Positions 33,207 through 41,117 are shown, counted from the first letter of the stretch. The stretch: 41,120 bases of DNA from Herpetosiphon llansteffanensis (GCF_003205875.1 NZ_PUBZ01000110.1:1-41120); one strand, 5' to 3'. The notes: generated by a model from the letters alone, not told the origin. Translations and numbers: made by a program.

Positions 33207-34562
33207 TTATGGCAACAGATTGCGCAAGCGAGTCGCCAAACGATCAAGCAACGGCGCATCTGCATCAACCAAGCCAAGTTGCGCCGCTTTGTGGCCGATC
33301 ACTTGGGGAATCGAGGTTTGGATCGTGACCTGATTCAGATCCCATAATGGTTCGCGTTGGATTGCTAAGCGTTGCCAACCCTGCACTTTACTGAGATGGT
33401 CGGCATAGCCTCGCGCCGCCAAAGGCAGATTATGCTTTTCGGCTACAAAACGCCGTGCATTGCGCTCCAAGGCTTCGCGCAAAGCCACATCGGCCCATAA
33501 ACGCTCGGCATAGGCCGCGATCAGATTAACTTCATCGCGGTCAACAGGCACATGGGCGACCACATCGGCGGGCAATTCGCTAAAGGTGGCAATATCGCTG
33601 ACCAACACGGCCCGCCCAGCGCCCAACAAGCGTAATAAACTGGCCGAAGTCTCGCCAGCAGAAGGGTAGCGCCCATTGAAGCAAATATCGGCGGCAGCAA
33701 CATAGCGATTAAAATCAGCGTGATCAACATAGCCCGTCACCTGCACGCTATCGCCCAATTGCAAGCGTTGCAGCAACGCCTTGAGATCGTAGCTTGGCGA
33801 GACGCTGCCAACTAAAATATACCGCGCATCAGGGTAACTGCGGCGAAATTGGGCAAAGGCGTGTAAGGCCTGTTCAATCCGTTTGTAGGGGTTGATATGG
33901 CCAAAACTAGCCCAAATTGGAACCTCGGCGGGCAATTGCAGCACTTGGCGAGCCGCCAAACGATCAGCTGGAGGCAAGAGCGGCACGCCCATTGGCACAA
34001 GTGAAGTTGGCAAATCGGGGCGTTGCTGTTGCGCTCGCTCAAGCACATACTGGCTATGGCCAATCAGGCTACTAGCTTGGGCAATGACTGGCTCAGACAG
34101 CGGAAAATCAAAGACTGCATCGCCAAGCTGGCCGCGCTCCATACGCTGGGCCAGCTGCGTGCCCTGCTCAGCATAATAGTGCTGCATTTGTTGGCGATAG
34201 CTGGGCAGATGTTTCAGGCGATTGGCGGCGTGCCAAAGCATTAAATGGTGTAATACATAATCGTGCAGCACCACAATGCCCGGCAAGCGCTGCAAACTTT
34301 GCCAAAAGCGGCTATGAGCTGGGCTATTGCCCATGTGATAGATAATTGCATCGAAGGGTTGGCGTGCATGCTGCTTGGCTAAATCGCTAATTCGAATAAC
34401 TGGCAGCGTGGCGATTAACTGTTGATTGGTTGGTTGAACCTCATCATCAACGACAACGGTTAAATCAACATACTGCCCCAAATAGGGCAATAATTCCTCG
34501 CTATAATCCGAAATGCCCGATTCAACCGGATTGACCGGAGTGCAAAAAGCCACACGCTGCAT
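33207..34562 (-). CDS. Glycosyltransferase, GT4 family
   Basis: A 451-residue GT-B fold enzyme. The N-terminal domain begins with VAFCTPVNPVESGISDYSEE, the glycine loop that binds acceptor, and contains VVLHDYVLHHLMLW. The C-terminal domain has the nucleotide-sugar site: ASFGHINPYKRIEQAL, the strand ARYILVGSVSP, VTGYVDHADFNRYVAAADI and the donor Glu in PSAGETSASLLRLLGAGRAV. It would transfer a sugar from a nucleotide donor to an unknown acceptor such as a glycan, lipid or protein. The ATG at 34562 has GAGG seven bases upstream; a TTG twelve bases earlier is less likely. The last 60 residues extend past the usual domain. It lies 24 bases after mobA and 3' to the CHAT gene, likely one transcript. 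Confidence 0.87.
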   Translation of the reverse strand: MQRVAFCTPVNPVESGISDYSEELLPYLGQYVDLTVVVDDEVQPTNQQLIATLPVIRISDLAKQHARQPFDAIIYHMGNSPAHSRFWQSLQRLPGIVVLHDYVLHHLMLWHAANRLKHLPSYRQQMQHYYAEQGTQLAQRMERGQLGDAVFDFPLSEPVIAQASSLIGHSQYVLERAQQQRPDLPTSLVPMGVPLLPPADRLAARQVLQLPAEVPIWASFGHINPYKRIEQALHAFAQFRRSYPDARYILVGSVSPSYDLKALLQRLQLGDSVQVTGYVDHADFNRYVAAADICFNGRYPSAGETSASLLRLLGAGRAVLVSDIATFSELPADVVAHVPVDRDEVNLIAAYAERLWADVALREALERNARRFVAEKHNLPLAARGYADHLSKVQGWQRLAIQREPLWDLNQVTIQTSIPQVIGHKAAQLGLVDADAPLLDRLATRLRNLLP

Positions 34563-34586
34563 GACACGCCTCAACTAACATTTTGG

Positions 34587-35198
34587 CTATAGTACCTTAA
34601 ATGCCGCTAGTTGCTGCATATCGGCCAAGCGATTAAGATTATGTAAACAGTACTGCCATGGACTATCGCTGGCAATCGGCCAAAGCTGGGGCGGCAATTG
34701 TTCAATAATCTTTATTAATTGATGCTGGCCAGCAGCCAATGCTTGTGCAAAGATTGGCAAACAATCGCGCTGATAGAGGGCACACAACGGCTCCCAGCCA
34801 GCATGACGTTGATCACCTGGTTGGCGCTGTGGCACGATCGCCAAGCCATGACGTGGCTGAGCCAACAATTCAGCCAAAAACGGCGTTGCCAGCAACGGCA
34901 AATCGGCGGCCAGCACCAACGTCCATTCGCTGGCAGAATGCTGCATGCCAGCCACGATTCCGGCCAGTGGGCCTGCATTGGCATAGCGATCTTGCACCAA
35001 GGGCACGCCTAATTCGGGCCAAGCAGCAGGATCGTTGAGGCTAACCACGACCTGATCGCAGACCGTTTGCGCAACGGCAAGCGTATGTTCGAGCAAGCTT
35101 GGGCCAGCCTCGCCCCACAACCGCAGGCGACGTTTATCGCTCCCAAACCGCCGCGCCTGGCCACCAGCAATAATCACACAGCTTAAATCGATTGGCAT
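34587..35198 (-). CDS. mobA: Molybdenum cofactor guanylyltransferase (MobA-like)
   Basis: A 203-residue nucleotidyltransferase. The N-terminal loop VIIAGGQARRFGSDKRRL binds GTP, VQDRYANAGPLAGIVAGM is the family's DxxxGxGPLAG segment, and VLAADLPLLATPFL contains the metal-binding Asp. The later QPGDQRHAGWEPLCALY matches the PLxAxY segment that shapes the molybdopterin site. MobA joins GMP to molybdopterin to make the bis-guanine dinucleotide cofactor of DMSO-reductase-family enzymes; the related CoxL/MocA cytidylyltransferases use CTP, and discrimination by sequence is imperfect. Its ATG overlaps the CHAT gene's stop by one base (TAATG), implying coupled translation. No other molybdopterin gene or molybdoenzyme lies in the window, so this operon position is unusual. 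Confidence 0.87.
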   Translation of the reverse strand: MPIDLSCVIIAGGQARRFGSDKRRLRLWGEAGPSLLEHTLAVAQTVCDQVVVSLNDPAAWPELGVPLVQDRYANAGPLAGIVAGMQHSASEWTLVLAADLPLLATPFLAELLAQPRHGLAIVPQRQPGDQRHAGWEPLCALYQRDCLPIFAQALAAGQHQLIKIIEQLPPQLWPIASDSPWQYCLHNLNRLADMQQLAAFKVL

Positions 35199-36718
35199 TA
35201 ATGGCTCAATTCGGCAATTTGGCGCTTAAGCTCTGCAATTTCCTTAATCAAGTCATCACGTTGATTTTGCAAATGCAGCGGCACACCAATTCCATATTTC
35301 GCAATTTGCATGTTGGTCATCTGTAAATTTTTCTCTTTTAGCGCTAATAGGTCGGCAAGTGCTTGTTTTTTATTATTCACAGCAGTTTGGTTGGTTGGCT
35401 GATTCGGCGTATTTGTTTGATTGAGATTGCCATGGACTGTATTGCCAATTGCAACATTGCCCCCATTAAAGGTATTGCCTTGAATAGTATGGCCTGCTTG
35501 GATCGTACCAAAATTAACATCGCGATTATAAGTATTACCGCTGCCCGCCAGATTATTAATGCTATTGCCTGTTGCAGCGTCAGTTGGAGTTTGGCCAGCA
35601 GCCTGATTCAACAGACCTGACGTACTCGGTGGCGTAAAGAGCAAACCATCCTTGGCGCGCATATAAAGTGTCGATAAGCCCCAATCAACATTATTAATGC
35701 CTTCGGCAATTACCATGCGACGGGCGCGCGAAACGCATTCATCAATCGGCTTAAAATCGGCAAATGCGCGATAAAACGCACTAGCAAACACATTGGCGGC
35801 ACTATCGGCAACCGAAGCCTGCATTGCCACCACCGCAGGCACATTCACCGCCATCAATGCAGGCGCTATGCTCCCCAACAAGCGGGTTACCACCGTTCCC
35901 GTTTGGCAGGCATTAAGTACAACCAAACGAATTGGCGAGCCTTCCAAGGCAATTGAAAGTTGACGGGCTGAAAAATCCTTGCGTTTGCCATTTGCATCTT
36001 CAAAAATTAACTGCCCAGTGTTGCCATTCATCAGGCCATGACCAATAAAATGCAGCACATGGGGCTGGTGATCTTGAATTGCGAGATTAAGTTTACTGCC
36101 AGTGACATGGGCCAATTCAATCAGTTCAAGTTTTTTTGCTTCGATTAAGGGTTGCAGCTGTTGACGAATTGCTTCAACCTCGCCAGCAATATTCAAACTG
36201 TAGCCTAATTGTTGGTCAAGCTCACTAGGCGCAGCCCAAGCAAGCAGCATTTTCAATGTTGTATCAGATGCCAAAGTTAATGCTGGCACTGGCTCGTTGC
36301 GTGGCAAAAACCGACAAATTGAGTGCTTTGTGACCAAAGGAATCCCAGCATCATCACACGCAAACTCCCACGGGATCGCGGCGACATCAACTTCATTTGG
36401 CTCAATTGATAAGCGAATCCGTATATTTTTACTCTCAGCTTTAGCTCGATTACGTTCGCTTATAAATGCTGTGCGCACATCACCAACCAACAAACAGTTA
36501 TAGAGCAAGGTTCCAAATTCAATCACTTGATCTTCATTTAAGCTTTGGTTGCCATAGCCAAGCAACATATTGAACGTTGTATATATCGGATTATCTTCAG
36601 CAGGCAAAGTTAAGTTTGCTCGATACTCTTGGCCATCGGCAGTCGAAATTCGAACTGGATATTGGTCGGATTGTTTGGCATCAACGCTAATTCGCAGATC
36701 AAGATACTGGCTCATCAT
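35198..36718 (-). CDS. CHAT-domain protein with glycine/asparagine repeat linker and coiled-coil tail
   Basis: A 506-residue protein. Residues 1-165 contain an all-beta N-terminal region (YLDLRISVDAKQSDQYPVRI). The caspase-like CHAT protease domain runs from about 150 to 360, with catalytic His227 in HFIGHG and Cys271 in VVLNACQTG. Residues 384-432 form an irregular repeat (GNTYNRDVNFGTIQAGH, NTFNGGNVAIGNTVHGN) that looks like short beta turns. The last 60 residues form a coiled coil (LLALKEKNLQ...DDLIKEIAELKRQIAELS) with YGIGVPLHLQNQ, seen with other Chloroflexota CHAT proteins. The protein probably assembles through its tail and cleaves a target when triggered. GGAG lies six bases before the ATG at 36718; a longer frame enters repeat DNA and is rejected. 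Downstream are mobA and a glycosyltransferase. Confidence 0.87.
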   Translation of the reverse strand: MMSQYLDLRISVDAKQSDQYPVRISTADGQEYRANLTLPAEDNPIYTTFNMLLGYGNQSLNEDQVIEFGTLLYNCLLVGDVRTAFISERNRAKAESKNIRIRLSIEPNEVDVAAIPWEFACDDAGIPLVTKHSICRFLPRNEPVPALTLASDTTLKMLLAWAAPSELDQQLGYSLNIAGEVEAIRQQLQPLIEAKKLELIELAHVTGSKLNLAIQDHQPHVLHFIGHGLMNGNTGQLIFEDANGKRKDFSARQLSIALEGSPIRLVVLNACQTGTVVTRLLGSIAPALMAVNVPAVVAMQASVADSAANVFASAFYRAFADFKPIDECVSRARRMVIAEGINNVDWGLSTLYMRAKDGLLFTPPSTSGLLNQAAGQTPTDAATGNSINNLAGSGNTYNRDVNFGTIQAGHTIQGNTFNGGNVAIGNTVHGNLNQTNTPNQPTNQTAVNNKKQALADLLALKEKNLQMTNMQIAKYGIGVPLHLQNQRDDLIKEIAELKRQIAELSH

Positions 36719-36799
36719 CAACAACTCCATGGCGCTACAGTGCGAAACTAGCAGCATCATACACTGAAATATCTTGTCAGGGCAAGGGTACGCTTTTTG

Positions 36800-36864
36800 A
36801 TCCACGAAGGGCACGAAGGGCCACGAAGAACGAGAAACCGCGAAGAGCGCGAAGGGCACGAAGG
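36800..36864. repeat. Inverted 'CACGAAG' short-period repeat
   Basis: Runs of CACGAAGGGCACGAAGG and GCGAAGAGCGCGAAGGGC are the reverse complement of the CTTCGTG runs at 9727-9921. They lie just upstream of the CHAT gene start, inside the gene-free interval 36719-37216, and create a false N-terminal extension of that frame. Confidence 0.7.
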
Positions 36865-36875
36865 CCGAGGCTATA

Positions 36876-36948
36876 GGCTATGGGCTGTTGGTTAGCGGAA
36901 AATCATTGGAGTGGGCAAATTGTTTGATTATTTCCCCAGCCCATAGCC
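36876..36948. repeat. Hairpin repeat family, copy D (divergent)
   Basis: Perfect 12-base outer arms GGCTATGGGCTG and CAGCCCATAGCC surround an inner imperfect stem, GGAAAATCA with TGATTATTTCC. Size and arm sequence relate it to copies A-C, with a longer interior. It lies between the CHAT and FAH-family genes. Confidence 0.6.
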
Positions 36949-36951
36949 ATA

Positions 36952-37171
36952 CATTCTCTGCGCCGCTGTGTTAAAACTGACTGTTTGTGGTTTTGACTTC
37001 TGATTTTTGCCTTTTGCCTTCATCCCTCATCCTTCATCGTTCTTCCTTTACTCTGCGCCTCTGCGTTAAATGCCCATCCACACAAGAACCACAATACCCC
37101 GATAGCCAATAGCCAACAGCCCAATCCCCGACCCCCAGATGCTATGTTCTATGTTCTTTGCTCTATGTTCT
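36952..37171. repeat. Composite repeat island
   Basis: It contains a degenerate CTCTGCGCC module (36952-36975), an inverted CTTCATCCCTCATCCTTCATC (37018-37038), a direct CTCTGCGCCTCTGCG module (37051-37071), CCCGATAGCCAATAGCC fragments near 37100, and short tandem ATGTTCT/CTATGTTC runs at 37141-37171, which mirror AGAACATAGAGCA at 9606-9620. No gene is seen here. Confidence 0.65.
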
Positions 37172-37216
37172 TTTTGACTTCATCTATAATTGAAGCACAA
37201 TTAACGGGGGCTTTTT

Positions 37217-38242
37217 ATGAAATTTGTTTCATTTCGACGGTATGGCGAAGGCTCTGAGGCGCGGGCTGGCGCTTGGCTACCGATGGGCATCATCGATCTG
37301 CAAGCGGCAGCAGCCTTGGTTTTCGAGGATCTGCCCCACGATTGGTCGCTGATGAGCATGCTCCAACACGAAGCCGATGGCTTTGGCCTCGATTCAGCTA
37401 TTCAGATCGTATCAGCTGTCGTCGATTTGCTTGGCGGTGGTGGCGATGGCATCGAGTGGGACGATCCCGATGCGATTAATAGCATGCTTTCGCTGGGCGG
37501 CGAAACGGTGATTTACCCGCCAGATAGCGTGCGTTTATTAGCGCCAATCCCCCAACCGCCAACCATTCGCGATTTCTATGCCTTCGAGCAGCATGTGCGT
37601 GAAATTCGCGCCCAACATGGTCGCGATGTACCAAACTCTTGGTACGATATGCCAGTTTTTTATTTTGGCAATCCCACGACGGTCGTTGGGCCAGATACTG
37701 ATGTGGTGATGCCACGCACCAGCCAGCTCGATTACGAACTGGAAATTGCGGCGGTAATTGGCAGGCCATGTCGTGATATTGAGCCAGATGAGGCCGAATA
37801 TTACATTGCCGGCTTGATGATTATGAACGATTGGTCGGCGCGTGATATTCAGGCCAGCGAGATGAGCGTTGGCTTGGGGCCAGCCAAGGGCAAAGATTTT
37901 GCCACCTCGTTTGGGCCAGCGATGATCACGCTCGACGAAATTGAGGATAAAGCGCTAGGCGATGGCCGCTACGATTTGGCAATGGTGGTACGGGTCAATG
38001 GCGAAGAACGCGGGCGCGGCTCGTTTGCCGATATTTACTACACCTTGGGCGAGTTGATTGCCCATGCCTCGCGTGATGTGACGCTGCTGCCAGGCGAAAT
38101 TATTGGCTCTGGCACGGTTGGCACTGGCTGCTTACTCGAAACCACCCACGGCAAAGGCCCCTGGCTCGAAGTTGGCGATGTGGTCGAGTTAGAAATTGAA
38201 CGAATTGGCATATTGCGCAACACAATCGTCGAACGCGATTAA
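37217..38242 (+). CDS. Fumarylacetoacetate hydrolase (FAH) family protein
   Basis: A 341-residue protein of the FAH superfamily. The catalytic C-terminal domain starts at about residue 110 (FYAFEQHVREIRAQHG). It holds the metal site in LDYELEIAAVIGRPCRDI (Glu-x-Glu), the Asp in GLMIMNDWSARDIQ, and Lys/Asp in GLGPAKGKDFATSFGPAM. The closing motif is PGEIIGSGTVGTGCL. Family members hydrolyse C-C bonds of acylpyruvates or act as isomerases or decarboxylases of hydroxy-keto acids in aromatic or homoprotocatechuate breakdown. The N-terminal domain resembles that of the two-domain FAH (bisdomain) group. GGGGG lies seven bases before the ATG. It is a single-gene unit ended by a strong hairpin; the substrate is not predictable. 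Confidence 0.88.
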   Translation: MKFVSFRRYGEGSEARAGAWLPMGIIDLQAAAALVFEDLPHDWSLMSMLQHEADGFGLDSAIQIVSAVVDLLGGGGDGIEWDDPDAINSMLSLGGETVIYPPDSVRLLAPIPQPPTIRDFYAFEQHVREIRAQHGRDVPNSWYDMPVFYFGNPTTVVGPDTDVVMPRTSQLDYELEIAAVIGRPCRDIEPDEAEYYIAGLMIMNDWSARDIQASEMSVGLGPAKGKDFATSFGPAMITLDEIEDKALGDGRYDLAMVVRVNGEERGRGSFADIYYTLGELIAHASRDVTLLPGEIIGSGTVGTGCLLETTHGKGPWLEVGDVVELEIERIGILRNTIVERD

Positions 38243-38246
38243 GTGC

Positions 38247-38285
38247 AAACAGTGGTGGCAGCCAACCCAACTGCCACCACTGTTT
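38247..38285. terminator. Bidirectional terminator between convergent genes
   Basis: A perfect 15-base stem AAACAGTGGTGGCAG/CTGCCACCACTGTTT, with a nine-base loop, lies between the convergent FAH-family and reductase genes. Short T-runs follow on both strands, so it can serve both transcripts. Confidence 0.85.
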
Positions 38286-38292
38286 ATTCAAC

Positions 38293-39312
38293 TTAGGCTT
38301 GACCTACGGCTACTTGTTGCGTTGATTGCTGGGCGAGAATTCCAAAGGTTTTGCGCACGGCCTCGACCGCAGGCAACGGGTTATAGCCCAATTCGCGCTT
38401 GGCTTTGGCAATCGATAAGCGCTGTTCAACGCCGCAATATAAGCCAACTTGGCTACGCAAAATCATCGGCTCACGCCCAGTCAGATTCGCAACCAACTCC
38501 ATCATGCCAGCGGCAACACGTGTAATACCTTTGGAAACGCGCATTGGGATTTTAATTTTAGGGTTGAATTCTTGACCAATTTCAAACAAGCGCCGCAAGG
38601 GCAATGATTGATCGTTGGCCAAAATATAGCGTTCGCCGGCCCGACCCAAGCGTTCAGCAGCAATCAAGCCTGCGGCAACATCAGCCACATCAACAAAATT
38701 AAAATCCATGTTTATGTCAAGCGGCAGTTTATTGCTCAGTACAAGCTCCAAAATGCCCAGCGATGGCGTGGTGCGGCCATTGGGGTCACCAATAATTGTG
38801 CCTGGCAAGCCCGCCACCATATCGAGGCCATATTCCTGCGCCAACTTCCAAGCCAACTGTTCCGAGGCAATTTTCGATTGATAATAGGGATTGCCATAGG
38901 TATATTGGTTCCATGTGGTTTCATCAGCAGGGATTTGGCGCTGCGGATTATTTTTATCCACCGCCGCAATCGAGCTGACATAGACCACCCGTTTGACCCC
39001 AGCCTGCGCCGCTGCCCGCAGAATATTGCGCGTGCCTTCCACATTGGGCTGAATGATTTCGCTTTTGGGATTGCGCGACCAATGTTTGAATACCGCAGCT
39101 ACTTGATACAGCGTGTCAATGCCAACCAACGCTTGCTGCAACGAATTCATATCCATCAAATCTGCATAGACTTGTTCGTAACCAAGCTCGGGCTTGATTT
39201 GGCTGCGATTGCGCACGCTTGCCCGCACATCAAAGCCGCGTTCAACCAGCATTTGGGCCAGAACCGAGCCTAAATGACCATTCGCCCCAGTAACCAACAC
39301 TCGCTTGCTCAT
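38293..39312 (-). CDS. NAD-dependent epimerase/reductase (dihydroflavonol reductase-like extended SDR)
   Basis: A 339-residue extended SDR. The cofactor motif is LVTGANGHLGSVLAQML, the early strand AAVFKHW is typical of the dihydroflavonol-4-reductase branch, catalytic Ser lies in VVYVSSIAAVD, and Tyr-Lys in NPYYQSKIASE. The Arg-rich segment after the first beta strand (RASVRNRSQI) favours NADP(H). It may reduce an aldehyde or ketone, or act as a sugar epimerase. The C-terminal 30 residues (QQSTQQVAVGQA) are a flexible tail. The ATG at 39312 has AAAGGA seven bases upstream. Two palindromes lie between it and the Rrf2 gene, so it is likely the regulator's main target. Confidence 0.88.
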   Translation of the reverse strand: MSKRVLVTGANGHLGSVLAQMLVERGFDVRASVRNRSQIKPELGYEQVYADLMDMNSLQQALVGIDTLYQVAAVFKHWSRNPKSEIIQPNVEGTRNILRAAAQAGVKRVVYVSSIAAVDKNNPQRQIPADETTWNQYTYGNPYYQSKIASEQLAWKLAQEYGLDMVAGLPGTIIGDPNGRTTPSLGILELVLSNKLPLDINMDFNFVDVADVAAGLIAAERLGRAGERYILANDQSLPLRRLFEIGQEFNPKIKIPMRVSKGITRVAAGMMELVANLTGREPMILRSQVGLYCGVEQRLSIAKAKRELGYNPLPAVEAVRKTFGILAQQSTQQVAVGQA

Positions 39313-39332
39313 AGTAGTTCCTTTCAATGAAT

Positions 39333-39359
39333 AAACTAGATAAACAGTTTATCTAGTTT
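39333..39359. promoter_or_regulatory. Perfect 27-base palindrome, operator 1
   Basis: AAACTAGATAAAC, then A, then GTTTATCTAGTTT: two 13-base arms with one central base. It lies 20 bases before the reductase ATG. Its half-site AAACTAGATA recurs in operator 2 and, as TATACTAGATA, at the Rrf2 promoter. Confidence 0.85.
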
Positions 39360-39385
39360 TGAGTAAAAAAAACAGTGCAAACACA

Positions 39386-39416
39386 ATAAACTAGATACAA
39401 AATATAGCTAGTTTAT
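39386..39416. promoter_or_regulatory. Inverted repeat, operator 2
   Basis: Nine-base arms ATAAACTAG and CTAGTTTAT flank a 13-base AT-rich centre. It carries the same AAACTAGATA half-site as operator 1 and lies between the Rrf2 stop and the reductase gene. Confidence 0.75.
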
Positions 39417-39427
39417 ACCAAAAAAAA

Positions 39428-39847
39428 TCAATCGATGGAGAGATCAGCCAGCGAAACGGCTTGCAACTCGCGTTTCATAGCATCCTCGGCGCGTTGAAAA
39501 CTATCGAGCATGCGCTGACGAGCGGCAAGCGCCGATTCTTTTTGCTCTTTGAAGGTGATATTGACCCGAAATAAAGGCTTGGATTGCTCGATTGCATTAA
39601 AAATATCCAGCAGCGTAATTGCGGTGCTTGCCCGGGTAAGCCGCACGCCACCTTTGGAACCCTCGCGGGTTTCAATCAGGCCGTTGTTGGTCAAGGCTTG
39701 GACAACTTTGACCACGCTTGGCTTGGCAATACCTAAAAAATCGGCAATTTCGTGGGTTGGCACGAAATCGTAGCAATGCTCATCGACTTTATAGGTGATG
39801 TAGAGACTGATGGCAATCGCCTGCGAAAACGCCAGTGAATAACTCAT
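39428..39847 (-). CDS. Rrf2-family transcription regulator
   Basis: A 139-residue protein with the Rrf2 winged helix: LAFSQAIAISLYITYKVDEH, the helix-turn-helix VPTHEIADFLGIAKPSVVKVVQAL, and the wing NGLIETREGSKGGVRLTRAS with the family's GxxGG turn. The C-terminal helix mediates dimerisation. The Cys triad that binds an iron-sulfur cluster in IscR, NsrR and RirA is absent (one Cys, C25), so it is more like the thiol- or ligand-sensing Rrf2 group. It is upstream of the reductase gene in the same direction, and three related palindromes occur around its promoter and the reductase promoter. It probably represses both, in the usual autoregulatory manner of this family. Confidence 0.88.
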   Translation of the reverse strand: MSYSLAFSQAIAISLYITYKVDEHCYDFVPTHEIADFLGIAKPSVVKVVQALTNNGLIETREGSKGGVRLTRASTAITLLDIFNAIEQSKPLFRVNITFKEQKESALAARQRMLDSFQRAEDAMKRELQAVSLADLSID

Positions 39848-39864
39848 AATGCTCAGTAATAATT

Positions 39865-39886
39865 TATACTAGATATATTGTATATT
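39865..39886. promoter_or_regulatory. Operator-like site 3, over the Rrf2 -10
   Basis: TTATACTAGATATATTGTATAT resembles the ACTAGATA-n5-TATA core of operator 2 and overlaps the -10 box (39877-39882) of the Rrf2 gene. A bound repressor here would block polymerase, fitting autoregulation. Confidence 0.55.
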
Positions 39887-39904
39887 GAGTTTCCAGTTTG
39901 TCAA
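39877..39904 (-). promoter_or_regulatory. Sigma-70-type promoter of the Rrf2 gene
   Basis: On the minus strand TTGACA (39904-39899) and TACAAT (39882-39877) are spaced by 16 bases, about 30 bases upstream of the Rrf2 ATG. This is the best consensus promoter noticed in the window. Confidence 0.7.
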
Positions 39905-40059
39905 GCATGAATTTTGGCTCAATGGTTATCAACAATAATCGAATCGCTGGCCAATTGGACAGGTCGCGGCCTGTCTAGTTGCGCTGCCAATTGCCCCACT
40001 GCTGGCTGAGTTGCCAAAGACCGCCGATCGCTATACTGCTTGGCAGATGGAGGTTGGCA

Positions 40060-40461
40060 ATGAACAACAACGATTTTCAAGGCTGGTGTGCAAGTTTAGC
40101 AACGGTCTGGAACCAAGGCAATCTTGCTGCATTAACACACTTATTTAGCCCAACGATTCGCTATCAAGAACACCCATTTGAGCCTGCGTTACTTGGGCTG
40201 GCGGCAGTGGTTGGCTATTGGCGCACAACCTTGGCGCAGCATCAGCATGTCGAATGTGTAATTACGCCAGTGCTGTTTGCTGACGGGCGAGGCGTGGCCG
40301 AATGGCATACCAAACTCTATCATCAACAACAGCAACAAACCCAAGATTTAGCCGGAATCTTTATTGTGAATTTTGATGCCCACGGTCAAGCCAGCGAGCT
40401 ACGCGAATGGTGGTTGGACCAGGCAGTTGAGGAGCAAATATTATGCAACGCATTGGATTAA
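40060..40461 (+). CDS. SnoaL-like (NTF2-fold) protein
   Basis: A 133-residue cone-shaped NTF2-fold protein. The start is FQGWCASLATVWNQGNLAAL, then FSPTIRYQEHPFEPALLGLAAVVGYW, and the later strands carry GVAEWHTKLYHQQQ and LAGIFIVNFDAHGQASELREWW. This pattern, with an aromatic cavity and RYQ/EWW ends, is typical of SnoaL-like and steroid-isomerase-like proteins; catalysis, ligand binding or scaffolding are all possible. The ATG at 40060 has GGAGG about seven bases upstream; the open frame extends further upstream without such a site. Its last 19 bases overlap the SDR gene, so the two are translated from one message and probably act in one pathway. Confidence 0.75.
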   Translation: MNNNDFQGWCASLATVWNQGNLAALTHLFSPTIRYQEHPFEPALLGLAAVVGYWRTTLAQHQHVECVITPVLFADGRGVAEWHTKLYHQQQQQTQDLAGIFIVNFDAHGQASELREWWLDQAVEEQILCNALD

Positions 40462-41117
40462 TTACTGGCGCTTCACGTGGTTTAGGCCTCGCCCTCGCCC
40501 AAAAATTAGCCTTAGATGGCTGGCATTTGATCATTACTGGTCGCGGCGCAGCAGCGCTTGAGCAAGCCCGTGCCGCCTTGGCAACTCGCACCAGCGTCCA
40601 AGCAATCGCAGGCGATATTGCCGACTCAGCCCATCGCCAAGCCTTGGCAATTGCTGCCCAAGAATGGGGTGGCTTGGATCTGCTGGTCAATAACGCCAGC
40701 ATTTTGGGGCCAAGCCCGTTGCCAAGTTTAGTCGAATATCCGCTCGCTGATTTGGCTCAAGTTTATGCAATTAACGTTTTTGCGCCGCTGGCAGCAATTC
40801 AAACCCTCGCGCCAAGCTTCAAGCCCAGCATTCGCATTATCAACATCAGCAGCGATGCGGCAATTCAAGCCTACGAAGGTTGGGGTGGATACGGCTCCAG
40901 CAAAGCAGCGCTCGATCAATTAACCGCAATTTTAGCTGCCGAACAGCCAACATGGCGGGTCTATAGCCTCGATCCAGGCGATATGAATACTCAAATGCAT
41001 CAAGAGGCGTTTCCTGGCGAAGATATTAGCGACCGCCCACCACCAGAAGCCAGCGTGCCAGCAGTGCTACGGCTGATTAACGATGATGTGCCAAGTGGCC
41101 GCTATCGCAAGGAATAG
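40443..41117 (+). CDS. Short-chain dehydrogenase/reductase
   Basis: A 224-residue classical SDR. Cofactor motif LITGASRGLGLALAQKLAL, NNAS in LLVNNASILGPSP, catalytic Ser in IRIINISSDAA, and Tyr/Lys in YGSSKAALDQL. The Arg after strand 2 (ITGRGAAALEQARA) suggests NADP(H) use. The C-terminus is short compared with typical 245-residue SDRs, resembling the sepiapterin-reductase-like branch. GAGGAG lies nine bases before the ATG inside the overlapping SnoaL gene. The stop codon TAG is at 41115-41117, so the gene is complete, three bases before the window ends. The substrate is unknown. Confidence 0.88.
   Translation: MQRIGLITGASRGLGLALAQKLALDGWHLIITGRGAAALEQARAALATRTSVQAIAGDIADSAHRQALAIAAQEWGGLDLLVNNASILGPSPLPSLVEYPLADLAQVYAINVFAPLAAIQTLAPSFKPSIRIINISSDAAIQAYEGWGGYGSSKAALDQLTAILAAEQPTWRVYSLDPGDMNTQMHQEAFPGEDISDRPPPEASVPAVLRLINDDVPSGRYRKE

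Noticed and set aside
36719-36859. N-terminal extension of the CHAT protein
   Set aside because: The extra residues are encoded partly by the CACGAAG repeat, and a proper ribosome site lies at the later ATG (36718).
38608-39273. 221-residue frame opposite the reductase gene
   Set aside because: Antisense to a clear SDR with intact motifs; no independent support.
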